Shown here in pieces: positions 14,817 to 21,791 of a stretch of DNA of 40,536 nt (position 1 is the stretch's first letter; each line of letters begins with the position of its first letter). The notes under the pieces are model-generated. The model did not search any database and was not told where the DNA came from. It was given only the letters and a program-made list of their open reading frames with translations. A program made the position numbers and the translations under genes. This DNA comes from RYN-111 sp046723735 (GTDB taxonomy: Bacteria > Actinomycetota > Actinomycetes > Mycobacteriales > SCTD01): contig JBKOVB010000031.1 in assembly GCA_046723735.1 (NCBI GenBank), positions 1-40,536 of the forward strand. Reading direction: 5' to 3'.

Positions 14817-16543
14817 CACGCGGCCGGCGCGAGCGTGGCGAACACGGGGCACGCGTGCTTGACCGAGCAACCGCCACAGAACGAGCTCGGCTGCGGATCG
14901 AAGATGCCCGCGCGCTTGCGCCGGTCGGCGGCCGCAACCTCGTACGAGAACCGTCGCCAGTCCGCGCGGTCGAGCAGGTCGACCGGCTCGGTGTACGTGC
15001 CTTTACGCGCGTCGTAGAACCGCCCCCAGACCCTGAACGGCCGGCCGCCCTCGACCGTGCCGGACCGGGCCAGCCACAACGCGTACTCCTCGAGCTGCCC
15101 GGTCTCGACCGGAAGCGCGCGGCCCGATTTCAGATCATCAATCAGCAGGTCGCCCGGGCGCATCGGCCCATGCTCGCCGGTGATCTCCCACACCTGATCG
15201 AGCACGACCTTGAATGGGATCCCGTTCACGTCCAGCTCGCTCTCGTGCTCGATCATCGGCGCCTCGCCCGCCATGCGCATGTGCCGCGTCGCGCCGCGCT
15301 CGAGCTCGCCCATGCGCATCGTGACGTACTTCTGCAGCATGGTCTCGCCCTCGACGAGCCACCACGTGTACCCCTCGGCGCCCTTGCGCGCGCCGCGCCA
15401 CTGATCGGTAGGCACGCGTGGGTTGGCAACCGCCTCATCGGTGATCGTCTGGCCGAACATCCGGCGCCACACCTCGCCGATCCCGCCGGCCGCCTCGAGT
15501 TGCACGCTGATCGGGGGCACGTTCGGACTCGCGTCGTTCACGAGCACGAGCCGCTCGAACCACTCCGCAGCCGCGTGGAATGCCTTGCCGCCGACGAGCG
15601 CCCACTGTGGTACCTGCACGACGCCGAGGGTTTCCGAGCGCTGCAGCAGGTACTTGGTGCCGCACTCGCGCAGCGTGTCGAGCTGCGAGTGCGACAGGTG
15701 CTCGGGCAGCCCGGTCGCCTCGAGCGGCGCGTCCATGGCGTTGGTCAAGTCGTTCCACGTGATCCGCGGTCCGGGGATCGCCGCGGGGTCGCTCAGCGTC
15801 GGGATCGGCCGGCCGTGCCAGTCGTCCCCGCATACGCTTGGCTCGTCGGCGGTCGCGCCGCAGTCCGGGCACCGGTCACCAGCGCGCTGCGGCGCCGGGA
15901 TGGGCGCGGGGTCGCTGAGCGTGTACCCGGCAATGTTTGCGATCATGGCGTTGGCGTCCTCTCGAGCGGCGAGCACTGCCCCGGTGAACGCGCCGCCCGT
16001 GAAATCCGGCCCAACGCTCGGATCGAACACGACGGACTCGGCCGCGCGATCGGTCACGAGCCGCTCGAGCCCCTCGGGGCTGCCGGCCGGGGGCGGGCTC
16101 GTCATGCGGTGCGCGGGGTGGCTGGCGTACCGGCCGCAGTTTTCCTGCCCGTTCCCGCGGTCGACGATTGCAATGCACGTGCCATCACCGAGCGCCATCG
16201 ATGGCTCGAACCGGTGCACGGCCTCGTCGAGACCTGCGCTGAGGTGCGGCGCCTGCTGCAGCGGCGCAACCTCGTCCGTCGTCGGCGCCGGCACGGCGGT
16301 GCGCTCGGCCTGCTCGACACCGCGCGCCAGCAACGCGAGCTTGCTCGCCGCGTTGCGGCACTCGGCCTGCAGCGTCTTCCCCCCGCGCAGCTGCGCGGTC
16401 GTGTACAGCTCGGCTACGCGCCGGTAGTCCTCGACGAGGAACATGAGCCCCACGTGCAGTCCCTGCCCGCACAACTCGACGAACCGCCCGGCTCGTTCCT
16501 CGTCGTGTTTCCTGATTAACGCGACAGTATCTTTGTCCGCCAT
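14816..16543 (-). CDS. Cas4/RecB-like PD-(D/E)XK exonuclease with N-terminal extension
   Basis: 575 residues. The C-terminal ~290 residues carry the family marks: an opening SHSQLDTLRECGTKYLLQR (about 283-302, first Cys of an Fe-S cluster), a strand with ESELDVNGIPFKVVLDQVW (about 431-450), the catalytic GDLLIDDLKSG (D-x-K, about 464), QLEEYALWLA, and a Cys cluster FCGGCSVKHACPVF near 554-567. Such enzymes resect DNA ends in phage recombination. The N-terminal ~280 residues are unusual, with a zinc-finger-like CPDCGATADEPSVCGDDWHGRP near 230. The start at 16543 has AGAAGAG upstream; an earlier GTG falls inside the operator and is rejected. Confidence 0.85.
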   Translation of the reverse strand: MADKDTVALIRKHDEERAGRFVELCGQGLHVGLMFLVEDYRRVAELYTTAQLRGGKTLQAECRNAASKLALLARGVEQAERTAVPAPTTDEVAPLQQAPHLSAGLDEAVHRFEPSMALGDGTCIAIVDRGNGQENCGRYASHPAHRMTSPPPAGSPEGLERLVTDRAAESVVFDPSVGPDFTGGAFTGAVLAAREDANAMIANIAGYTLSDPAPIPAPQRAGDRCPDCGATADEPSVCGDDWHGRPIPTLSDPAAIPGPRITWNDLTNAMDAPLEATGLPEHLSHSQLDTLRECGTKYLLQRSETLGVVQVPQWALVGGKAFHAAAEWFERLVLVNDASPNVPPISVQLEAAGGIGEVWRRMFGQTITDEAVANPRVPTDQWRGARKGAEGYTWWLVEGETMLQKYVTMRMGELERGATRHMRMAGEAPMIEHESELDVNGIPFKVVLDQVWEITGEHGPMRPGDLLIDDLKSGRALPVETGQLEEYALWLARSGTVEGGRPFRVWGRFYDARKGTYTEPVDLLDRADWRRFSYEVAAADRRKRAGIFDPQPSSFCGGCSVKHACPVFATLAPAA

Positions 16544-16575
16544 GCCCTGCTCTTCTCTGAGTGATCTAGCGAGGG

Positions 16576-16604
16576 TACCTAGTGTCACGCCACTATACTA
16601 CGCG
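16576..16604 (-). promoter_or_regulatory. promoter with embedded operator, site G (leftward)
   Basis: Operator TAGTGGCGTGACACTA at 16595-16580, with -10 TAGGTA (16581-16576) in the same register as the other sites. The -35 (CGCGTA at 17 bases) is poor, so this promoter may need an activator. It precedes the nuclease operon. Confidence 0.65.
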
Positions 16605-17203
16605 AGCAGTGCCTCGAGCTCCATAGCCTCTCGCGGCGAGAATTCGCCGGTCGCGCCAACCCGCATCGCGCGGTACGCGTGCAGGCGCTGCGATCCCGCG
16701 ACGAACTGCTCGAGGCTCTCGCCGGTCGTCAGCGCGTAGTACGGCCACGGCGCCACCATCGGTGGATGCCAGACCGAGCCGTCCGGAAGTCGCGGCGCGT
16801 TATCGATCCGCTTCAAGGCCTCGTAATACTGCTGCAGGCGCCCACTCCACCAATCCTCGAGCGACTGCCCGGCCGCGGAAACCTCGTCGGCCGGTGACCA
16901 ATCGACGGTCGCGCCCGCGTACGCCTCGCCGCTCGGCGCTTCCATGTACACGGGCACGATGCCCGACCGCGCTCGGGGAACGCGCGCCGCGCCGCCGGCG
17001 ACCGGGCCGCGGGCGAGGGTGGGCGCGTGCGGTCCGAACGCGTACGGCGCCCGGGGGCGGGCGCGGCGCGGGTAGAGCTCGCTCGGGTCGGCAACGCGCC
17101 CCTCGAATGTCCATGATCGCCACGCGGTATCGCCGAGCAGGACGAGCACGCCGATCGTCACCATGCTGAGCCACAGGTCCGGGCTGTGCAGTAGCTGTGT
17201 CAT
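16598..17203 (-). CDS. hypothetical membrane-anchored protein
   Basis: 201 residues with one N-terminal membrane helix (WLSMVTIGVLVLLGDTAWRSW, about 10-30) followed by a soluble domain with Trp and Tyr (SLEDWWSGRLQQYYEALKRIDNAP, WHPPMVAPWPYYALTTGESLEQFVAG). The ATG at 17203 overlaps the upstream TGA. Its last codons form part of operator site G. No family recognised. Confidence 0.6.
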   Translation of the reverse strand: MTQLLHSPDLWLSMVTIGVLVLLGDTAWRSWTFEGRVADPSELYPRRARPRAPYAFGPHAPTLARGPVAGGAARVPRARSGIVPVYMEAPSGEAYAGATVDWSPADEVSAAGQSLEDWWSGRLQQYYEALKRIDNAPRLPDGSVWHPPMVAPWPYYALTTGESLEQFVAGSQRLHAYRAMRVGATGEFSPREAMELEALLA

Positions 17204-17481
17204 GCCGCCATACTTCCCTGCTCGCGCTTCCTGGTCACGCGTGGCGGCAGGTACTCGGGCGCCTTGCCGGCGCCGCTGCAGTGCTCGTCGCCCTGCTCGG
17301 TGCCGGGGAAGACCTGTGGTTTGCCGGTCACGGGATTGACCTGCACCCGGCGCACTTCGTGATCCGGCACGGTGCCATCGTCCTGCAGCCATGCTCGATA
17401 GCCGCAGTCCGCGCACGAGCCGCGCGACGCGCCGGCCGTGACTCGCGTTCGTTTTCCCATCTCGTCCGCTCTTTTCGTCAC
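17200..17481 (-). CDS. small zinc-ribbon-like hypothetical protein
   Basis: 93 residues. CADCGYRAWLQDDGTVPDHEV may form half of a zinc site. The segment VNPVTGKPQVFPGTEQGDEHCSGAG adds a later Cys and His. Start GTG at 17481 overlaps the upstream stop (GTGA); an alternative ATG at 17460 gives MGKRTRV. Both neighbours are coupled by overlaps, so it is part of the leftward operon starting at 18072. Confidence 0.55.
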   Translation of the reverse strand: MTKRADEMGKRTRVTAGASRGSCADCGYRAWLQDDGTVPDHEVRRVQVNPVTGKPQVFPGTEQGDEHCSGAGKAPEYLPPRVTRKREQGSMAA

Positions 17482-17741
17482 ATATCCGTTATCTGCAAAA
17501 TCTGCGCTCCGGGGAAGCGCTCGAACAGCGTCGCGAGCGCGCGTCCCATGTCCGGCAGCACAACCGGCACGACCGCCTCGAGCTCAACCCAGTGCTCGCC
17601 GCGTTGCCCGCTCGCGTCCTGCCATGCCACGCGCAGCATGCTCTCGGCGCGCTCGAGCGGCCAGACGCTGGCCTCGCGCCCATCGCGGCCGAGGATGGTT
17701 GCCCGGTCCTCGACGAGCCGCCATGGCATGGGGACGATCAC
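17478..17741 (-). CDS. small hypothetical protein
   Basis: 87 residues, beta-rich start (RLVEDRATILGRDGREASVWPLERAESMLRVAWQ) and a helical end (MGRALATLFERFPGAQILQITDM). The GTG start is four bases past the upstream stop; an ATG at 17729 is an alternative. Function unknown. Confidence 0.5.
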   Translation of the reverse strand: MIVPMPWRLVEDRATILGRDGREASVWPLERAESMLRVAWQDASGQRGEHWVELEAVVPVVLPDMGRALATLFERFPGAQILQITDM

Positions 17742-17745
17742 GGAA

Positions 17746-18072
17746 TTACGCGCCCACGGACGCGCACGCGTCGCGCACCTCGGAGATCAGCCCCTGGCCG
17801 GCCGCGTACCGTGACGCGGCGACCTGCACACCGCCGTGTACCGCGGCGCCCTGCTGCACGAGTACCGCGACGCGCAGCGTGCTCGCGCCGGCGCGCGCCT
17901 CGTCGCACAGCGTGCGCTCGCTCACGACCGGTCCGGCCGGCGCCGCCTGCGGCGTGATGGACCAGGCGAGCACGACCAACGCCGCGGCGACCGTGGCCGC
18001 CATCGTCCACAGCATGCGCTGCATGCGTTCGCGCGCCGCAACCAGCACGATCGTTTCCTGAACCTCGCTCAT
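17746..18072 (-). CDS. small membrane-anchored protein, first gene of a leaderless operon
   Basis: 108 residues. A basic N-terminus (ARERMQRM) precedes one membrane helix, LWTMAATVAAALVVLAWSI (about 21-39), then an Ala-rich external part with two Cys (TLCDEARAG..., VRDACASVGA) that could form a disulfide. The ATG at 18072 is 7 bases after a TATAGT -10 and has no ribosome binding site, so translation is probably leaderless. Genes 17478, 17200 and 16598 follow in the same direction with overlaps. Function unknown. Confidence 0.6.
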   Translation of the reverse strand: MSEVQETIVLVAARERMQRMLWTMAATVAAALVVLAWSITPQAAPAGPVVSERTLCDEARAGASTLRVAVLVQQGAAVHGGVQVAASRYAAGQGLISEVRDACASVGA

Positions 18073-18079
18073 GGTCTAG

Positions 18080-18108
18080 ACTATATTGGCGTACCACTAC
18101 CATCGCAA
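18080..18108 (-). promoter_or_regulatory. leaderless promoter with embedded operator, site H (leftward, divergent region)
   Basis: Read leftward: -35 TTGCGA (18108-18103), 17-base spacer, -10 TATAGT (18085-18080), 7 bases, ATG at 18072. Operator TAGTGGTACGCCAATA at 18099-18084. It sits in the gap between divergent genes, so it may also control the RHH gene at 18124. Confidence 0.8.
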
Positions 18109-18123
18109 GGGAGACATTGATCC

Positions 18124-18468
18124 ATGGCCACGACCGCACGCTATAAGGCACAGATGATCGTGCTCGAGCGTCCCGATCTTGTGGGGGAGATCAACGCCTA
18201 CTCGATCAAATCGAACATCCCCAAGAGCGAGCTGCTGCGTGACGCCCTGGTGAACAAGGGATGGAAGAAGTTGCGCGACGAGCTGCGGGCCGAGTATGGC
18301 GAGCTGTCCACGGAAGAGCGCCGCTACGGCACGCTGACCGCGCTGCCGCCGGCCGAGCGCGAGGCGTACGCCACCGAGCACCACCTCGATTGGGATAGCC
18401 CCCTCTGTCAGGTCTCGCGTGACGGACGTGGCCGTCCGCCACTTCGCACGCCCGGCGCGGCAGAATGA
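18124..18468 (+). CDS. ribbon-helix-helix DNA-binding protein
   Basis: 114 residues. Residues about 6-52 fit an Arc/MetJ-type fold: strand YKAQMIVLERPD, helix LVGEINAYSIKSN, turn, helix IPKSELLRDALVNKGWKKLRDEL. Members bind inverted repeats as dimers, often in front of their own gene. The C-terminal half is charged and less ordered. AAGGGAGA precedes the ATG. It is divergent from the membrane protein at 17746, with operator H between them, so autoregulation is plausible. A plasmid-style partition role is less likely because no ParA is visible. Confidence 0.7.
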   Translation: MATTARYKAQMIVLERPDLVGEINAYSIKSNIPKSELLRDALVNKGWKKLRDELRAEYGELSTEERRYGTLTALPPAEREAYATEHHLDWDSPLCQVSRDGRGRPPLRTPGAAE

Positions 18469-18472
18469 GAAA

Positions 18473-18493
18473 CCCCCGGGGGCTAGCCGGGGG
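18473..18493 (+). terminator. GC-rich hairpin after the RHH gene
   Basis: Stem CCCCCGG (18473-18479) with CCGGGGG (18487-18493), 7-base loop. No U run follows. It may act as a weak terminator between the RHH gene and the prim-pol gene. Confidence 0.5.
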
Positions 18494-18525
18494 TCGGGTG
18501 CTCATGCGCGAGAGGTGGGGCTCCA

Positions 18526-21015
18526 ATGGTGGATCCTAATACAACGTGGGCGACGATCAGCACATACCTCGCCCGCGGGTGGCGCCCCGTACCACTGCAC
18601 CACGTCAACCCGGATGGCTCGTGCACCTGCCGCAACGGCGCGGAGTGCCACTCACAGGGTAAGCACCCGATCTATGAGAACTGGCAAAAGCTCCTGCTGA
18701 GCGAAAGCACGCTCGCCCGCGTGCTCGAGACTCGGCCGCGGATGAACGTCGGCATTGCGACCGGGCGCCCGTCCGGATTCTGGGCCCTCGACGTCGACGA
18801 TACCGGCGCCATGCAGCGTCTGATCGACGAATACGGCGCGCTTCCCCCCGCGTTCCAGATCACCGGCTCGGGCGGGTTCCACGTCCTGTTTCAAATGCCC
18901 GCAGACTTCGAGCCGACCAACTCGGCCGGCCGGCTGCCGCCCGGCATTGACGTGCGTGGCACCGGCGGGCAGATCGTCGCCCCGCCGAGCATTTCGGCCA
19001 AGGGCCCATACGTGCCCGGGCAGGGCTACGCGGCTCTGCCGTGGCAAGCACCGCCGTGGCTGCTCGAGCTCGTTCGACCGTTGCCGTACACCGAGCGCGC
19101 GCCGGCGCCGCCGATCACAGCGAACAACGCGCCTGAGTTTCTCCGCGCGACCGCGTACGCCGCTCGTATCGTGCAACTCGAGTGTGCCGAGCTCGCGGGG
19201 GAGGGCTCGAACCGCAACACGCGCGCCTTCAAGGCCGCGTGCCGGATGCACGAGTTGATCAATGCCGGGTGGACGAGTTACGACCACGCGGAAGGGCAGT
19301 ACTTCGCTGCGTGCTCGAAGGCGAGTGGCAACAAGCTCGAGCCGTTCCCCGAGCGCGAGGCGCGTGAGGTGTGGGCGCATGCGGCGATGCGCATCGGGGA
19401 CAAACGGGCCGAACTGCCCCCGAGCACGCTGGGGGGTGAGCGCTTGGATTTTCCTTCAGCGCCGATGGCGCTCTCAACCTCACCGACCGGCATGGTCGCC
19501 CCTGGCCCTTCGAGCCATGGGTCACCGTCTCTCGAGCAGATGCTGAGCATCGGCGGCTCGCTGTCGCTCAGTACCTCGAGCACCTCCGGCGCAAGACACC
19601 CTGAGGTACCGCCGCAGCTCAACCTGCCGCCGGAATTCTGGGAGGCGCGGCCGGCGCTCAAGCACATCCGGGATGCCGCGCACGCCCGGATCGTGTCTGC
19701 CGACGTCGCCCTATACACGGTGCTCGCCCGGCTCGCTGCCATGTGGCCACATAAAGTCAGGTTGGACACGGGCGTCAAGAGTCCTGCCTCAGCAAATTTG
19801 TTCGTCGCAGTCTGCGGCCCGTCCGGGATCGGCAAGACCAGCGGGATTTCCGTTGCGCAAAAGCTCCTCGAGCCGCCCCCTTGGCTCGCCGGTGAACACG
19901 CGCACAAGTTCGCGGACGACATTCCCCTTGGCACGGGCGAGGGGATCGCTGAGGCCTACATGGGCAGCGCCAAGCGGCCGGCACTCGACGATAAGGGCGA
20001 GCCACTCACCTTGCGCGACGGGCAGACACCCAAGCTCGAGTCGGTGCGCACGCAGGTGCGGCACAACCTGCTCGTGCACGCGGACGAGGGCGAGGCCATG
20101 GCCCGGCTCATCGAGCGTTCGGGCTCCACGATCGGCGAGACGCTGCGGCGCGCGTGGGTGGGCGAGACGATCGGGCAGAGCAACGGCCGGGCAGAGACCA
20201 CCCGGATCATCCACGGTGGCCGCTACTCGCTCGGCATGGTCGTGGGCTTTCAGGAGGAGACCGCGCAACCCCTGCTCGCCGATGAGGCGGCCGGCACCCC
20301 GCAGCGTTTCCTGTGGGCATGGGTGGTCGACCCGAGCATGACCGACGACGAGACCGCCTCGCCCGGACCGCTCACGGGTGTGTGGCCGCCCCCGGTCGAG
20401 CCGCCGCGGGTGGAGGGGACCCCGTGGCTCGTCGATCCCGCCGGCGCCAACTCAGTTGACCTGCGGCCGGTCACGTTCGCTCCCGAGATTCGTGCCGAGC
20501 TGCGTGCCGAGCTGCTCGCGCGGCAGCGTGGCGAGCTCACGCTACAGCGGCAGGACGCGCACCGGCCGCTCATGCTCGTCAAGCTCGCAGCCCTGCTCGC
20601 GCAGCTGGATGGCGGCCGCCGGCAGGTGGATCTCGGCGATTGGGCCCTCGCCCGGCTCGTGTGGGATACGAGCTGTCGGGTGCGTGATCATCTCATCGCC
20701 TACGGGCTGGCGCTGTCGGGAAAAGCCGCGGCGGACCGGCGAGCGGCTTTCGTCGGTGACCAAGCCGCAGCTGAGGCCGCGCGCTTCGTCCTGCTCGACG
20801 AGCGCGAGCGAGCGCGCGTGATGGATCTCGCCTACTGGTGTGCGCGGAAGGTGGGCGAGGCGCCTACCGGCATGCAGCGTGAGACTGATCTGCGGCGCCG
20901 GGTTGGCTCGAGGCGCGAGCTGCTCGGTGACGCGCTCGCGGTCGCAACCGAGCTCGGTTTGCTGACGTTCGACGGCGAGCAGTATTCACGGGGATCGACG
21001 CGCCTCCCCCACTAG
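18526..21015 (+). CDS. bifunctional primase-polymerase with DUF3987-like ATPase region
   Basis: 829 residues. The N-terminal ~200 residues are an archaeo-eukaryotic prim-pol domain: GKHPIYENW, NVGIATGRPSGFWALDVDD with catalytic acids near 89-92, GSGGFHVLF (115-123) with the catalytic His, and IDVRGTGGQIVAPPS (about 140-155). The C-terminal half is an ATPase of the DUF3987/D5-like kind: Walker A CGPSGIGKTS near 430-438, and LLVHADEGEAMARL around 514 as a Walker B candidate. It would prime and start phage DNA synthesis; no family A or B polymerase is seen, so the host enzyme may elongate. The ATG follows GAGGTGGGG. The iteron-rich region lies just downstream. Confidence 0.85.
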   Translation: MVDPNTTWATISTYLARGWRPVPLHHVNPDGSCTCRNGAECHSQGKHPIYENWQKLLLSESTLARVLETRPRMNVGIATGRPSGFWALDVDDTGAMQRLIDEYGALPPAFQITGSGGFHVLFQMPADFEPTNSAGRLPPGIDVRGTGGQIVAPPSISAKGPYVPGQGYAALPWQAPPWLLELVRPLPYTERAPAPPITANNAPEFLRATAYAARIVQLECAELAGEGSNRNTRAFKAACRMHELINAGWTSYDHAEGQYFAACSKASGNKLEPFPEREAREVWAHAAMRIGDKRAELPPSTLGGERLDFPSAPMALSTSPTGMVAPGPSSHGSPSLEQMLSIGGSLSLSTSSTSGARHPEVPPQLNLPPEFWEARPALKHIRDAAHARIVSADVALYTVLARLAAMWPHKVRLDTGVKSPASANLFVAVCGPSGIGKTSGISVAQKLLEPPPWLAGEHAHKFADDIPLGTGEGIAEAYMGSAKRPALDDKGEPLTLRDGQTPKLESVRTQVRHNLLVHADEGEAMARLIERSGSTIGETLRRAWVGETIGQSNGRAETTRIIHGGRYSLGMVVGFQEETAQPLLADEAAGTPQRFLWAWVVDPSMTDDETASPGPLTGVWPPPVEPPRVEGTPWLVDPAGANSVDLRPVTFAPEIRAELRAELLARQRGELTLQRQDAHRPLMLVKLAALLAQLDGGRRQVDLGDWALARLVWDTSCRVRDHLIAYGLALSGKAAADRRAAFVGDQAAAEAARFVLLDERERARVMDLAYWCARKVGEAPTGMQRETDLRRRVGSRRELLGDALAVATELGLLTFDGEQYSRGSTRLPH

Positions 21016-21018
21016 CTG

Positions 21019-21241
21019 TGCGAACTCAGGAGAGGGTTGCGAACTGCGAACTGTTCGCAACCCTCTCGCTCTGTCTCTCGGCCTCGCGCGTTATGCGAGT
21101 CCTCTCTCAACATCATGATCATTTAATATATACAGGTCACATGGGGTGCACGTAGAGTGATGTAATCGTCACACTACTTTTTGTGACCGATTTGGAGTTC
21201 GCAAACGGGGGTCGGGCGGTTCGCAGTTCGCACAGTTCGCA
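21019..21241. other. candidate replication origin: eight GTTCGCA iterons around an AT-rich core
   Basis: GTTCGCA or its complement occurs at 21019-21025, 21038-21044, 21045-21051, 21053-21059, 21197-21203, 21219-21225, 21226-21232 and 21235-21241. Between the two clusters lies an AT-rich stretch (about 21108-21185, with CATGATCATTTAATATATAC). A separate inverted repeat GTAGAGTGA...TCACACTAC lies at 21153-21178. The 309-base gap has no plausible gene. It sits between the prim-pol and helicase genes, which fits an iteron-type origin. The function is inferred. Confidence 0.6.
21030..21067 (+). terminator. long perfect hairpin after the prim-pol gene
   Basis: 15-bp perfect stem (21030-21044 with 21053-21067) and an 8-base loop. 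The stem itself contains two of the GTTCGCA iterons. It may end the prim-pol transcript, serve origin structure, or both. Confidence 0.6.
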
Positions 21242-21288
21242 CGATAGTTATCGATGTCTCGCCACGGACGGGTGAGGCCGCGGGTGAC

Positions 21289-21318
21289 TTGACGCGAATA
21301 GTGGGACTCCACTAGGGT
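21289..21318 (+). promoter_or_regulatory. leaderless promoter with embedded operator, site A
   Basis: -35 TTGACG (21289-21294), 18-base spacer, -10 TAGGGT (21313-21318), 6 bases, ATG at 21325. Operator TAGTGGGACTCCACTA (21299-21314) is a perfect inverted repeat with a 4-base centre. It drives the helicase operon. Confidence 0.85.
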
Positions 21319-21324
21319 GAGGGC

Positions 21325-21546
21325 ATGACTGCGTGGCGAGTGATCATCACGGATAGCGAGAGCATGACGGGCGTCGCACCGGTCTGCGAGGATCCATCGC
21401 ACGACCCCGCCCGGCACGATGACGATCCGGACGGCACGCACGTCTTCAACTGCTGCCCCGGGCCGCACATCGAAACGTACGACGAGCTCAGCGCGTCGAT
21501 TGTCGCCGCGACGCTGACCGCGAATGATGCGAGGTTGTGCTCATGA
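21325..21546 (+). CDS. small hypothetical protein, first gene of the helicase operon
   Basis: 73 residues (MTAWRVIITDSESMTGVAPVCEDPSHDPARHDDDPDGTHVFNCCPGPHIETYDELSA...). It has Cys and His residues spaced as in a possible metal site (CEDPSH, FNCCPGPH). The ATG is 6 bases after a -10 with no ribosome binding site. Its stop overlaps the next ATG. Function unknown. Confidence 0.6.
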   Translation: MTAWRVIITDSESMTGVAPVCEDPSHDPARHDDDPDGTHVFNCCPGPHIETYDELSASIVAATLTANDARLCS

Positions 21547-21791
21547 GGCCGAAGCGCTGCCCGAAGTGCTGCACCTCGCACGGCGAGTCGCTTGCTGCCG
21601 GCGCAGTATTTGCCGCACTGCTCGGCGTTGTCGTGACGATTGGGTTACGCCTCGCAGGCGCGGATACGTCCATCGAGGGCGCTAACCTCGCCCTGCTCAT
21701 CGCGATCAGCGTGTTGATCGCGATCGTGAGCACGATCGGCGGGCAGGCCTACGCGATGCAGCGCGCCCGAGCCCGGGGTTGGCTCGAGTGA
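21543..21791 (+). CDS. small membrane protein with N-terminal Cys motif
   Basis: 82 residues. It opens with a CPKCCTSHGE motif, then two membrane helices: LAAGAVFAALLGVVVTIGLRLAG (about 17-39) and LALLIAISVLIAIVSTIGGQAYA (about 48-70), and a basic tail (RARARGW). Coupled on both sides (ATGA and GTGA overlaps). Could be a membrane anchor for the replication machinery, but this is only a guess from its place. Confidence 0.6.
   Translation: MRPKRCPKCCTSHGESLAAGAVFAALLGVVVTIGLRLAGADTSIEGANLALLIAISVLIAIVSTIGGQAYAMQRARARGWLE

Noticed and set aside
14738..16519. Long plus-strand frame (593 residues) opposite the nuclease gene
   Set aside because: The minus-strand frame has clear PD-(D/E)XK and Cys motifs; the plus-strand product is low-complexity and Arg-rich.
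21153..21178. GTAGAGTGA...TCACACTAC as a twelfth operator of the same family
   Set aside because: Symmetry and spacing differ from the 16-bp repeat and no promoter register is present; it is listed as part of the candidate origin instead.
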